A DNA stretch of 64,000 nt from Streptomyces sp. ML-6 (GTDB taxonomy: Bacteria > Actinomycetota > Actinomycetes > Streptomycetales > Streptomycetaceae). Below the pieces are notes generated by a model. It saw only the letters and a program-made list of their open reading frames with translations, had not been told where the DNA came from and did not search any database. A program made the position numbers and the translations under genes. The first letter of the stretch is position 1. Each line of letters begins with the position of its first letter. The stretch is from assembly GCF_030116705.1 (NCBI RefSeq), contig NZ_JAOTIK010000002.1, positions 124,001 through 188,000 of the forward strand, given 5' to 3'. This document shows, one piece after another, positions 17,763 to 26,356 of this stretch.

Positions 17763-19345
17763 CGGCCCGCCGTACCGCTGCCGCCCGACGTACCGCTGCC
17801 GCCCGACGAGGCCGCGACCGCAGGGCCGAGGTCCTGGCGCCGCCACCCGGCAGGGACCGGTTCCAGCGCGGGGACGAGCCGTCCATCGCGGTGATCGGTG
17901 GCGGGATCGCCGGTCTCGCCGCGGCCACCCTGCTGGCCGAGCGGGGTGCCCACGTGACCCTGTACGAGAAGGAGGACGCACTGGGCGGCCGGCTCTCCGG
18001 CTGGCCGACCAGGCTGGCGGACGGCTCCTGCGTGACCATGACCCGCGGGTTCCACGCCTTCTTCCGCCAGTACTACAACCTGCGCGGGCTCCTCCGCCGT
18101 ACCGACCCCGCCCTTTCGCGGCTCACGCCGCTGCCCGACTACCCCCTGCGGCACAGTGGCGGCCTGACCGACAGCTTCGCCCGGGTTCCGAGAACGCCGC
18201 CTTTCAGCGCGCTCGGCTTCGTCGCCCTCAGCCCGAGCTTCGGCTGGCGGGACCTCGCCGCCATGGACGCCCGGGCGGCGCTGCCTCTGCTCGACGTGCG
18301 GGTGCCCGAGGTGTACGAACGTTTCGACGAGGTCACCGCAACCGGCTTCCTGGACGGCGTGAGTTTTCCGGAAGCCGCGCACCACCTGGCGTTCGAGGTG
18401 TTCTCACGCAGCTTCTTCGCCGACCCGTGCGAACTGTCCGCCGCCGAACTGCTGCTGATGTTCCACATCTACTTCCTCGGATCGGCCGAGGGACTGCTCT
18501 TCGACGTGCCGGGCGAACCCTTCCCCCAGGCGCTCTGGTACCCGCTCGGCGACTACCTCCAGCGCCTCGGGGCGGACATCCGCACCGGTACCGCCGTGCA
18601 CGGTGTGCTCCCCCTCGACGACGGTGGAGCACATGTGCACACCGACACCGGCACCGGGCGCCACCAGGCCGTGGTGCTCGCCCTCGACCCCGGGGGCCTG
18701 TGCCGGATCGTCGGCGCGTCACCCGGCCTGGGCACGCCCGGCTGGTGCGAGGACGTCGCGGCCCTGCGCACCGCACCGCCGTTCCTCGTCTCCCGGTTCT
18801 GGCTCGACCGGCCGGTCCGCGCCGGCCGGCCCGGATTCCTCGGCACCAGCGGCTACGGCGGGCTCGACAACATCAGCGTCCTGGAGCGGTACGAGGGCGA
18901 GGCCGCTCGCTGGGCCGCACGGACCGGGGGCTCGGTGGTGGAACTGCACGCCTACGCCGTGGACCCCGCGGCCGAACCGAAGGAGGTGCAGGACGTGCTT
19001 GTCGACCGGCTGCACCAGGTGTACCCGGAGACCCGCGAGGCGCGCGTCGTCGACGCCCGGCACGAGTGGCGCTCGGACTGCCCGCTCTTCGAGGCCGGCT
19101 CCCACCGCCGGCGGCCCACTGTGCGCACCCCTCATCCGTGGCTGACCCTGGCCGGTGACGGAATCCGCTGCGACCTGCCCGTCGCCCTCATGGAGCGGGC
19201 CGCCACCACGGGCTTCCTGGCCGCGAACGCCCTGCTCGCCGACCGGGGGGTGCGCGGCCAGGTCCTGTGGACGGTGCCCCGGGCGGGCCGTTCGCCCTTG
19301 CTCCGGGCGCTCGGAGCCGTCGCGGGGCGCCACTCCCCCGGCTGA
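17759..19345 (+). CDS. crtU: Carotene desaturase/methyl-shift enzyme (beta-carotene to isorenieratene)
   Basis: This 528-residue flavoprotein follows a 40-residue Arg/Ala-rich leader containing a short in-frame repeat (RRTAAARRTAAAR). The FAD motif IAVIGGGIAGLAAATLLAERG starts near residue 43, followed by GGRLSGW, MTRGFHAFFRQYYNLR near 90 and a C-terminal LTLAGDGIRCDLPVALMERA. These segments are typical of CrtU, which desaturates the beta-rings and shifts a methyl group to give the aromatic rings of isorenieratene. The GTG overlaps crtT. The leader is atypical, and the true start might be internal. Confidence 0.9.
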   Translation: MTARRTAAARRTAAARRGRDRRAEVLAPPPGRDRFQRGDEPSIAVIGGGIAGLAAATLLAERGAHVTLYEKEDALGGRLSGWPTRLADGSCVTMTRGFHAFFRQYYNLRGLLRRTDPALSRLTPLPDYPLRHSGGLTDSFARVPRTPPFSALGFVALSPSFGWRDLAAMDARAALPLLDVRVPEVYERFDEVTATGFLDGVSFPEAAHHLAFEVFSRSFFADPCELSAAELLLMFHIYFLGSAEGLLFDVPGEPFPQALWYPLGDYLQRLGADIRTGTAVHGVLPLDDGGAHVHTDTGTGRHQAVVLALDPGGLCRIVGASPGLGTPGWCEDVAALRTAPPFLVSRFWLDRPVRAGRPGFLGTSGYGGLDNISVLERYEGEAARWAARTGGSVVELHAYAVDPAAEPKEVQDVLVDRLHQVYPETREARVVDARHEWRSDCPLFEAGSHRRRPTVRTPHPWLTLAGDGIRCDLPVALMERAATTGFLAANALLADRGVRGQVLWTVPRAGRSPLLRALGAVAGRHSPG

Positions 19346-19366
19346 CCGGTGCCCGGTCAGCCGGGG
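19336..19366. terminator. Bidirectional hairpin between the convergent carotenoid operons
   Basis: A perfect 14-bp inverted repeat (ccccggctgaccgg, loop tgc, then the complement) spans both stop codons: crtU TGA at 19343-19345 and the Rieske-gene stop at 19357-19359. It is symmetrical, so it can end transcription from both sides. Confidence 0.85.
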
Positions 19367-20367
19367 AACCGTCCGGTGCTGCGCAGCGTCCAGCGCCGTT
19401 CGGCGTAGGCCAGGTCGTCACGCCACAGGCGGCCGGCCGTACGGCGCATCAGCGGGCGCAGCACGGGGGCGGCGGCCCGCGCCAGGGCGAAGCCGGGCCG
19501 GTCCGACGCGGCGACGACCGCCTCGACCACGGCGGTGCGCGGACGCCCGTGGCCGGGCCCGGTCAGCGGCGTCGCGTGGGTCTCGACCACGGACGTGGCG
19601 CCCTCGCCGTCGGTGATGCGCATGACGACCGTGCGCGGCTCCGGCGCCGTGAACTCGGCCCTCACCGGAACCACGAGCCGCCCGGCCACCCGGAAGGAGA
19701 CATCGACGACGAAGGCATCGTCCTCGTCCCCCCGCGGCTCCCGCACCACCGACAGGTCGACGAACGAGTGCGGGTGGAACCACGAGCCGTGCCACGGATC
19801 GAGCCGGTTGGCCACCACGTCCTGCGGCTCGCACCGTCCCACCGCCGTGAACACCGCGTCCACCCCGCGGCCCCTCGCCGGTCGGGCGGGCACGACAGGC
19901 CGCTCGGTGGGCTCCTCGCCGCCCACCGCGTCCAGTCGCACCCAGACGAGTACGCCGTCGTCGTGCACGGGAAACGGCTGCCAGCCGACGGACGGAGAAC
20001 CGTCCAGGGCGAGCCCGTGCCAGTGGCAGACCAGCGTGCCGCACACCACCCGGCTGTCGCGCAGAGGAGCGCCCAGGTGCGGGCAGACGCCCGGACCGGC
20101 ATGGGGCTCGCCGTCCTCCGAGCGCCACAGCACGACCTCCGCACCACCGACCGTCCGGCCGTACGGGCGATCGTCCGCGCGCATGTTCCGGGAGGCACCG
20201 ACCACGAACCAGTTGCCGGACGGACGGGCGGACGCCCGCTCGAGTGCGTCGGCGACGAGCGCCGGCCGCGCCCGGCGCCAAGTCGGTGGCTGATCCGCCC
20301 AGTTCGGGCCGGATCTCCGTCGTCGCAACGGTGGCGACCAGCGCTTGCCGTCCCTTCGGCCACTCAC
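19357..20367 (-). CDS. Rieske [2Fe-2S] protein of the carotenoid cluster (DUF5914-like)
   Basis: The 336-residue protein has an N-terminal arm, then a Rieske domain with CPHLGAPL and CHWHG (the Cys-x-His and Cys-x-x-His cluster ligands, about 17 residues apart, near residues 105-125). A C-terminal half of unknown fold follows; it has no clear mononuclear-iron 2-His-1-carboxylate motif. This Rieske protein recurs beside crtB in actinomycete carotenoid clusters. It may pass electrons to, or itself be, an oxygenase that modifies the carotenoid. The GTG at 20367 overlaps the crtB stop by 3 bases; the longer frame upstream lies inside crtB and is a shadow. Confidence 0.8.
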   Translation of the reverse strand: MSGRRDGKRWSPPLRRRRSGPNWADQPPTWRRARPALVADALERASARPSGNWFVVGASRNMRADDRPYGRTVGGAEVVLWRSEDGEPHAGPGVCPHLGAPLRDSRVVCGTLVCHWHGLALDGSPSVGWQPFPVHDDGVLVWVRLDAVGGEEPTERPVVPARPARGRGVDAVFTAVGRCEPQDVVANRLDPWHGSWFHPHSFVDLSVVREPRGDEDDAFVVDVSFRVAGRLVVPVRAEFTAPEPRTVVMRITDGEGATSVVETHATPLTGPGHGRPRTAVVEAVVAASDRPGFALARAAAPVLRPLMRRTAGRLWRDDLAYAERRWTLRSTGRFPG

Positions 20368-21359
20368 CGCACCGGCTCCTTCCCCCCGGTTGCCGGACCG
20401 CCCGCCGGGGCCGCCCGGTGCGCGGGGCGAGTGAGCCACCGGGCACCGGCCACGCGCAGAGCCCCGGCCGCGGCCGTTGCCGCCCGGCGCCGGCGCGACA
20501 CCACCGCGCGGCGATGCAGCACGGTGTAGTCCTGCTCGGCGATCGCGTCGAGGATCCCGCCGTAGAGGGTGAACGCGGCACGGATGCAGGGACGCGCCCG
20601 CGGATCGAGCATCGCGATGCCCGGCTCCGCCGTCCGGTACACGCCCCGCGTCATGGCCTCCGCCGCGACGAGGGCGGCGCGGATCCGGGGATCGCGCCGC
20701 CCGGTGCGCCGGCTCCACTCCAGCAGGGACCGGTCCACATCGTGCGCGGCCAGCAGATCGCCGGGCAGGTAGACGCGGCCCCGGTCGAGATCCTCACCCA
20801 CGTCGCGCAGGAAGTTGGTGAGCTGAAACGCCACCCCGAGCGCCGCCGCGTGCGGTGCCGCCTCCTCCCGGGCCGTGACCGTACCGAGGACCGGCAGCAT
20901 CTGCAGGCCGATCACCGCCGCCGAACCGTGCACGTACCCCTGCAGATCTGCGTAGGTGGGGTAGTGGGTGACGGTCAGGTCGGCACGCATCGAGGACAGG
21001 AAGTCGGCGAAGAGGGCGTGATCGATGTCGTAGCGGTCGGCGGTGTCCGCGACGGCCCGGACCACCGGTTCGTCGCCCGCTCCGGCGCGCAGCCCGCCGG
21101 CCAGCTCGCTCTCCAGGCGTCGCAGCAGCCGGTCGCGTTCCTCGGGCGCGCGATGGCGGTCGTGGTCGTCCACGATGTCGTCCGCCCAGCGGGCGAAGCC
21201 GTACAGGGCGTGCACGGCGGAGCGGCGTTCGAGGGGCAGCAGGCGGGTGGCCAGGAAGTAGGTCCTGCCGTGGCGGGCGTTGAGCCGTCGGCACCGGGTG
21301 TAGGCGGCGCGCAGTGCGGGATCGGTGATCCCGGCGGCGTCCAGTTCACGACGGGACAT
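20364..21359 (-). CDS. crtB: Phytoene synthase
   Basis: This 331-residue all-helical prenyl synthase joins two GGPP molecules into 15-cis-phytoene. Two Asp-rich metal-binding motifs are visible: [10 protein letters not shown] near residue 60 and [18 protein letters not shown] near residue 180. The signature [13 protein letters not shown] lies between them. The ATG at 21359 is chosen; an in-frame GTG two codons earlier (21365) is equally possible. It overlaps the crtI end by 14 bases or more and the Rieske GTG by 4 at its own end, so the crtE-crtI-crtB-Rieske set is one transcription unit. Confidence 0.93.
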   Translation of the reverse strand: MSRRELDAAGITDPALRAAYTRCRRLNARHGRTYFLATRLLPLERRSAVHALYGFARWADDIVDDHDRHRAPEERDRLLRRLESELAGGLRAGAGDEPVVRAVADTADRYDIDHALFADFLSSMRADLTVTHYPTYADLQGYVHGSAAVIGLQMLPVLGTVTAREEAAPHAAALGVAFQLTNFLRDVGEDLDRGRVYLPGDLLAAHDVDRSLLEWSRRTGRRDPRIRAALVAAEAMTRGVYRTAEPGIAMLDPRARPCIRAAFTLYGGILDAIAEQDYTVLHRRAVVSRRRRAATAAAGALRVAGARWLTRPAHRAAPAGGPATGGKEPVR

Positions 21360-22917
21360 CAGCACCTGCCGGGGCCGGAACGGAGGATGCGTCGGTCGCG
21401 ATCGAGGACGGCGCCGTCCGCGCGGACCGGGTGCCGGTGGCGCCGGTGATGCGCGTGGCGGCGAGTTTGCCGCTGATGAGTACGGTCGGTACGCCGACGC
21501 CCGGAGTGGTGCCGCAGCCGCCGAGCACCACGTTGTCCAGTCCCCGTACGAGGTTACGCGGGCGGAACGGTCCGGTCTGGGCGAAGGTGTGGGAGACGGA
21601 GAAGGGGCTGCCGGCGGCGTGGCCCTGCCTCGCCCAGTCGAGCGGTGTCACCAGAAGCTCTTCCTGGATGCTGTCCGCGAACCCGTCCAGGCCCCGGCGC
21701 TCCAGTTCGCCCACGAGGCGGTCGCGGTAGCGCGGGCCGAGGCCCCGCCACGCGGTGGCCGTGGGACCGACCGCTGTGTTCGGGCAGGGGGCGAGGACGT
21801 AGTGGAGGTGGCGTCCCGGCGGTGCCAGGGCGGGATCGTGTGCGGTGGGACGGGTGATGAGCAGAGAGGGGTCGCTCATCAGCTCGCCCGTGCGGGTCAG
21901 CTCGTCGAAGGTGCGCTGCCAGGCGGCGCCGAAGGAGAGGGTGTGGTGAGCGAGGTGCGGCCAGGTGCGGTCGGTGCCCGCGTGCAGGATCACGGCGGAC
22001 GGTGAGTGACGCAGCCGGGCCGGCCGCCGGGGCGCCCGCCCCAGCAGCCCGTAGGCGGCGGGGAGTTCGCACGTGAGCACCACCGCGTCGCAGGGGATGC
22101 GCTCGCCGGAGGCCAGGTGGACGGCCCGTACCCGGTCTGCGGAGCGCTCCAGCGTGCGCACTTCGGCACTCCAGCGCAGATCGGCTCCGGCTTCCGCCGC
22201 CGCGTCGGCCATGGCGCGGGGAAGTGCGTGCATTCCGCCCTCGGGGAACCAGACGCCGGCCACGGTGTCCATGTAGGCGATCACGGCGTAGGCCGCGAGT
22301 GCTCGGGCCGGGGCCACCCCGGCGTACAGCGCCTGGAAGGAGAAGACCCGGCGCAGGCGCTCGTCGGAGAGGAAGCGGCCGATGCGGCCGTCCAGCCGTC
22401 CGAAACCGCCCAGCGCCACCAGCCGGGCCAGATCCGGGTGCAGCAGTTGGAGGGGCGAGTCGAAGTTCGTGTCGATGAAACGGCGCATCTGGACCCGGTA
22501 CAGGCGTTCCAGCCACTGCCGCAGGTCGCGGTACCCGGCCGCCTGCGCCGGTCCGGCGAAGCGCCGTACCTCCGCCTCCATCGCCTCGCCGTCGGTGTGC
22601 ACGTCGAGCGAGGAACCGTCCGCGAAGCACGCCCGGTAGGCCGGGTCCAGGGCCGTCAGCCCGACGCGGCGGTGGAGGCTGTCCCCGACGGCGGCGAACG
22701 CCTCGTCGGCCAGGTGCGGCATGGTCAGCACCGTGGGGCCGGTGTCCAGTTCGTAGCCGCCCAGGCGCACCCGGCCGGCCCGGCCGCCGGGACCGGCGTC
22801 CCGTTCGACGACGGTGACCCGGCGGCCCGCACCCAGCAGGTGCAGGGCACAGGCCAGCCCGGACAGCCCGGCACCCACCACGACGACGTGGTCGGTCGGC
22901 CCCGGCACCCGCTTCAC
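21346..22917 (-). CDS. crtI: Phytoene desaturase
   Basis: This 523-residue CrtI-type flavoprotein performs the desaturations from phytoene to lycopene. The FAD motif [19 protein letters not shown] is at the N terminus, with [20 protein letters not shown] next. The bacterial-type C-terminal signature ([20 protein letters not shown]) is near residue 480. Length is normal, with a 35-residue Ala/Thr/Pro tail. The ATG overlaps the crtE stop by 4 bases. Confidence 0.94.
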   Translation of the reverse strand: MKRVPGPTDHVVVVGAGLSGLACALHLLGAGRRVTVVERDAGPGGRAGRVRLGGYELDTGPTVLTMPHLADEAFAAVGDSLHRRVGLTALDPAYRACFADGSSLDVHTDGEAMEAEVRRFAGPAQAAGYRDLRQWLERLYRVQMRRFIDTNFDSPLQLLHPDLARLVALGGFGRLDGRIGRFLSDERLRRVFSFQALYAGVAPARALAAYAVIAYMDTVAGVWFPEGGMHALPRAMADAAAEAGADLRWSAEVRTLERSADRVRAVHLASGERIPCDAVVLTCELPAAYGLLGRAPRRPARLRHSPSAVILHAGTDRTWPHLAHHTLSFGAAWQRTFDELTRTGELMSDPSLLITRPTAHDPALAPPGRHLHYVLAPCPNTAVGPTATAWRGLGPRYRDRLVGELERRGLDGFADSIQEELLVTPLDWARQGHAAGSPFSVSHTFAQTGPFRPRNLVRGLDNVVLGGCGTTPGVGVPTVLISGKLAATRITGATGTRSARTAPSSIATDASSVPAPAGADVPS

Positions 22918-24056
22918 GCGACCTCCTCGGTACGGCGCCGGGCCACACCCGTCGCGCGCGAGACCAGCGCGGCGAACTCGTGCCGCACCGCAGGGCGGGC
23001 GCCGGCGCGCTCGAAGTGCGCGAGGCTCATGCCGGTCAGCTCCTCGATCTTCGCCTCCACCAGGTCCCGGGCGCCGGTGCGCTGCAGCGCGGACCGCACC
23101 TGCCGTACGGCCTTCCCGGACTTCGGGTCCGTCTCCGGAGCCAGCGCCGTGGCAGCCCGGTGATCACCGGCGGCGTCGGCGAGCCGGACGGCGACGGCGA
23201 GGAGGTAGGTGAGCTTGCGGGAGCGCAGGTCGTCGTCGGCCGGCTTGCCGGTCAGCGCCGGGTCGCCGAAGGCGCCGAGGAGGTCGTCACGGAGCTGGAA
23301 GGCCAGCCCGGCGCACCGGCCGGCGGCCCGCAGCGCGTCCAGCACGGGCCCGTCGGCGCCGGCCAGCAGAGCGCCCAGCGTGAGCGGCCGGGCGACGGTG
23401 TACAGGGCGCTCTTCAGCGTGGCGATGGTCAACGCCTCGTCGACACCGGAGGACCGGGCGGCCTGGGCGTGCAGATCGCGGTACTGTCCGGCGACCATCT
23501 CGGTGCGCATCGCCCGCCACTCCTCGTGCAGGCGCGAGCCGTGCGGCGTGCCGAGTGCCGTCTCCGTCAGCAGGTCGTCCGCCCACGCCAGCGCCAGGTC
23601 ACCGGCGAGCACGGCGGCCGACGTGCCGAACGACTCCGCTCGGCCGTGCATGCCCCTCGCCCGGTGCACGCGCGCGAAGTGTACGTGCAGGGCCGGGGCG
23701 CCTCGTCGTTGTGCGGATCCGTCCATCACGTCGTCGTGGACGAGGGCGCATGCCTGGAGCAGTTCGAGGGCGGCTCCCGTGCGCAGGACGGCTGTGGTGT
23801 CTCCCGAGCCGCCTGCGGCGCGCCAGCCGCAGTGGGCGAACGCGGTGCGCACGCGTTTGCCTCCCCGCACGGCCAGCGTGGCCAGGCGGTCGGCCAGTTC
23901 CAGGGCGAAGACGGCGTCGACGGTACGGGAGTGACGCAGTCGTTCGTCGAGTACCCGCTCGAGGACTGTGCCGACGGCGTTCGCTGCGTCGATCGCGGTG
24001 AGAGGGTTGTCGACGAGTTCGGCCGGTGGGGCCGCCATCGGTGGCAGTCCAGGCAT
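22914..24056 (-). CDS. crtE: Geranylgeranyl diphosphate synthase
   Basis: This 380-residue trans-isoprenyl diphosphate synthase makes the C20 GGPP precursor. The first Asp-rich motif is LVHDDVMDGS near residue 100 and the second is QLRDDLLGAFGD near residue 245. GGKRVRTAF lies before the first motif. The ATG at 24056 is preceded by a GAGAAGGGG ribosome-binding site. The open frame continues upstream to 24470, but that part belongs to a photolyase remnant. As first gene of the minus-strand operon, its leader carries short and long direct repeats. Confidence 0.93.
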   Translation of the reverse strand: MPGLPPMAAPPAELVDNPLTAIDAANAVGTVLERVLDERLRHSRTVDAVFALELADRLATLAVRGGKRVRTAFAHCGWRAAGGSGDTTAVLRTGAALELLQACALVHDDVMDGSAQRRGAPALHVHFARVHRARGMHGRAESFGTSAAVLAGDLALAWADDLLTETALGTPHGSRLHEEWRAMRTEMVAGQYRDLHAQAARSSGVDEALTIATLKSALYTVARPLTLGALLAGADGPVLDALRAAGRCAGLAFQLRDDLLGAFGDPALTGKPADDDLRSRKLTYLLAVAVRLADAAGDHRAATALAPETDPKSGKAVRQVRSALQRTGARDLVEAKIEELTGMSLAHFERAGARPAVRHEFAALVSRATGVARRRTEEVA

Positions 24057-24068
24057 GCACAACCCCTT

Positions 24069-24178
24069 CTCGCTCTTGTTCTCGCTCTTGGTCCATCCGC
24101 ACGGCACTGTTTCCGCCGGGTGTCCCGTCGCGGATGCACGGCACCGTTTCCGCCCGGTGTCCTGTCGCGGATGCACTG
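24069..24178 (-). repeat. Tandem repeats in the crtE leader/promoter region
   Basis: Two 37-base near-identical units (24099-24135 and 24136-24172) begin gcacggcac and end tcgcggat, and a third copy starts at 24173 (gcactgat). They differ at four or five positions. Nearer the gene, a 12-base unit (ctcgctcttgtt, 24069-24080) is repeated with changes at 24081-24092 and overlaps the ribosome-binding region. They may be operator copies for a crt regulator or simply slippage products. Confidence 0.8.
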
Positions 24179-24259
24179 ATTCCTTGCCCGTCCGGCACCC
24201 GACACAGACCGAGCTCACCTCAGCGGCGCAACGGGCGGGATCGACTGGTGGTGCGCCGC

Positions 24260-24534
24260 CCCGCCCGCGTTCCTGTCCGCACACGTCCGCGAGGTCGGTG
24301 GGCCGGTCCGACTGCCGCACCGGCCGGGCGACGCACTGGTGGCCGGCCGGCAGGCCCCGGCGTCGGTGGAGGAAGACCCGGTGACCGGCGGTGTACGGGC
24401 ACGCGTGCTCGCCGGCGCGGTCGCCCGGCCGGTGGACGCACGGGGCGCACAGGTCGCTCATGCGGTTCACCTGGGCGCCGCCCGACGTTGCAGGGCTTGG
24501 CCGGCGTCCGGACGGCGTCGGCGTACTGAGCCAT
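24260..24534 (-). pseudogene. Photolyase/cryptochrome-like (FeS-BCP, DPRP type) C-terminal remnant
   Basis: The minus strand reads MAQYADAVRTPAKPC in one frame. After a frame change near 24485 it continues as QVNRMSDLCAPCVHRPGDR, then AGEHACPYTAGHRVFLHRRR and SDRPTDLADV. NRMSDxC, CxxC plus 12 residues plus CP(F/Y)T, and a final LxDL stretch are the C-terminal Fe4S4-ligand region of FeS-BCP photolyases. Three of the four expected cysteines are present. Everything upstream (antenna and most FAD sites) is missing. Photolyase genes often accompany crt genes in light-responsive actinomycete clusters, so this is probably the decayed local partner. Confidence 0.7.
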
Positions 24535-24617
24535 GCCGACGACGTTGAGTGGATGGTTCGTAAGGTGATGTCCGTTTCTGCTCGAGGCTGGGCAAGGCCG
24601 CTGAACGGCTATGTCGA

Positions 24618-25013
24618 CTACGGCCTTCCGGCGAAGTTTCCGGTGTCGGCTTCGATGAGAATCCCGAGCTTGACCAGGCGTTTCAGCTTGGCACGGGCCC
24701 CTTCGGCGTTCTTCGGCAGCAGTTCGTGCCCCAAGGCTTGGCAGACGTCCCTGGCCCGTAGGGGGCCGGTCGGGTGATTGAAGACGGCGAGGATGCGGGG
24801 GTGGTCCGGGTGCTCGGGCAGGTCCGGTGCGGCGGGCAGTCGGTCGGCGATGCCGGTGACGGTCGTGCGGCTGATCGCGAGACGCTCCAGGTGGGTCTCG
24901 GCATCCCGTAGCCGGTTCCGCAGGCCGTCGATCTGTTCACGGAGGCCGTCCGCCACGGCCCGGGCAGCTTGTTCCTGCAGTTCCAGGGCTTCGAGCAACG
25001 GCTGGATGTTCAC
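24618..25013 (-). CDS. Coiled-coil / winged-helix protein, IS-associated
   Basis: The 131-residue protein starts VNIQPLLEALELQEQAARAV. An N-terminal coiled coil (LREQIDGLRNRLRDAETHLE) leads to a winged-helix-like end (ILAVFNHPTGPLRARDVCQA to KRLVKLGILIEADTG). It has the same layout as the protein at 8137-8607. Its GTG overlaps the stop of a transposase remnant by 4 bases, so the two were an IS operon. It probably binds DNA or modulates the transposase. Confidence 0.65.
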   Translation of the reverse strand: MNIQPLLEALELQEQAARAVADGLREQIDGLRNRLRDAETHLERLAISRTTVTGIADRLPAAPDLPEHPDHPRILAVFNHPTGPLRARDVCQALGHELLPKNAEGARAKLKRLVKLGILIEADTGNFAGRP

Positions 25014-25280
25014 GCTGCGCCCCTCAGCGCCTTGCGCCAGGTGGGGGCGTTCGCGCCGGTGAGCCGGCGGGTCATGACATGGGTCATCGCCCAGTAGACG
25101 CGTGAGGCGAAGGAGGAGGGGTGGTGTTCGTGGTCGCGGACCAGGCGCCGGTGCAGTATCAGGATCCCGTAGGTCTGCTCGGCCCTTCACTGCTTCGGCT
25201 GCGGCACGAACCCCTTGAGCTGCGGGTCGCGGGCGACGATCTCGATGTCGATGCCCAGGCCGGCACCGGGTGCGACGACC
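25010..25280 (-). pseudogene. DDE transposase remnant with in-frame stop
   Basis: The minus strand reads FKNQVVAPGAGLGIDIEIVA, KGFVPQPKQ, a TGA where the family has Trp, then EQTYGILILHRRLVRDHEHH and VYWAMTHVMTRRLTGANAP. This is the C-terminal third of a streptomycete IS transposase. The frame is otherwise intact, so the TGG-to-TGA change is a nonsense mutation. The stop overlaps the GTG of the coiled-coil gene. Confidence 0.8.
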
Positions 25281-25289
25281 TGGTTTTTG

Positions 25290-25440
25290 AAGCCTTGGCC
25301 GACTACGAACGGCTCGTCCAGCACTCCGAAACCCTCATCGCCTGGGCCGCGGCCACGCTGATGACCCGCCTTCTCACCCGCAAGCCCCTCCGCATGCGCA
25401 AGCCGGACTCGCCCCGAGGGCCTCACACAAGCCGCTTGAA
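25290..25440 (+). pseudogene. Second transposase C-terminal remnant, opposite strand
   Basis: The plus strand reads DYERLVQHSETLIAWAAATL and MTRLLTRKP, the closing helix of another DDE transposase type (DYERLxxHxExxIxWA). It abuts the minus-strand remnant at about 25280, so two insertions or an inversion met here. Confidence 0.65.
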
Positions 25441-25480
25441 CCACTCTCAGCAGCCCAAAAGTAAGCAAGAAACTCAGATC

Positions 25481-26005
25481 TCAGCTCACCTTCACCAGCC
25501 GCGTTTCAAGGAGCTCGATGCCACCTTCTTCATCTGTGCGAGTGGTGTCATCGGGCCGGAATCCCGCTCGTTCATAGAAGCGAAGCGCCGGAGTGTTGGG
25601 AACGTACGCGTACACGCACAACGGGCCGTAGCCTCGCGTCTCAAGATCGCTTACCGCGTATGCAAAGAGCTGCCTGCCCAGCCCAGTGCCGATGCGATCC
25701 GGATCGATGTACAGACCGTAGACCTCGGCAGCGCGAGGGCCGAGATCCGGATCCTGGTCCCGGTCGGCCGGCCCTGTGCGGCAGAACCCGACTACGACAT
25801 CGGACTCCTGGGCGATCCACAGACGGTGCTCATCCGGGATCTCGGCCAGATACTCGGCCCACTCGTCGGCCTCCCTCACTGGGTCGAGCCCATGGAGGAA
25901 GTCCCGGCTCATGAATCCTGCATAAGCCTCTTGCCATGCGCGGACTTTCAGGTCCCCGATGGCCCGTGCGTCTCTGGAAACAGCAGGGCGGATCATGGGG
26001 GCCAA
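25481..26005 (-). CDS. GNAT family N-acetyltransferase
   Basis: This 174-residue GNAT protein has strand VVGFCRTGPA, then the acetyl-CoA loop VYGLYIDPDRIGTGLGRQLF (the R/Q-x-x-G-x-G/A site, near residue 105). It ends NTPALRFYERAGFRP near residue 140. Length is typical. The substrate is unknown; it could be an amine, an amino acid or an antibiotic. It stands alone between IS and integrase remnants, suggesting it came with mobile DNA. Confidence 0.85.
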   Translation of the reverse strand: MAPMIRPAVSRDARAIGDLKVRAWQEAYAGFMSRDFLHGLDPVREADEWAEYLAEIPDEHRLWIAQESDVVVGFCRTGPADRDQDPDLGPRAAEVYGLYIDPDRIGTGLGRQLFAYAVSDLETRGYGPLCVYAYVPNTPALRFYERAGFRPDDTTRTDEEGGIELLETRLVKVS

Positions 26006-26059
26006 GTATAGGAGCGTTCAGGGAAACCCGATCGGCTGCGTCAGGATCAGAAACGGTTT

Positions 26060-26300
26060 CCGAGTTCGGGGGGACGTCGCAGGTGGCCTGCCGGCTCTTG
26101 AGCTTTCGACGATGGCTGCCGCCCGCGATCCGGAAGGTCCCGGCAACGTTCGCGAGCGGCCCCGGGAGGAGAACCGGAGCCCCCTGGCCAACGGGTGAGG
26201 ACGTCTCGTTGCTGTTCTCGGATCGCGGCCTGGAGTTCCTGGTCGACCGGGACGGCTGCTTCCGTTTCATCTTGGTGTTGAAATACCGGAGGCAGGGGGC
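26060..26300 (-). pseudogene. Tyrosine recombinase/integrase fragment
   Basis: The minus-strand reading VPVDQELQAAIREQQRDVLT, RWPGG and, after a frame change, LLPGPLANVAGTFRIAGGSH matches the mid-C-terminal region of large tyrosine recombinases found in actinomycete mobile elements. The catalytic HxxR and Tyr are absent. The fragment is frameshifted and bounded by no start. Confidence 0.5.
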
Positions 26301-26310
26301 GTTTTGACCT

Positions 26311-26350
26311 CCCGGACGAGGCAACTGGTGACAGCGTTGCCTCGTCCGGG
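26311..26350 (-). terminator. Hairpin terminator after the GNAT gene at 26357
   Basis: A perfect 15-bp inverted repeat (cccggacgaggcaac at 26311-26325, complement at 26336-26350) with a 10-base loop lies just past the stop of the minus-strand gene. Confidence 0.8.
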
Positions 26351-26356
26351 GCTGAG

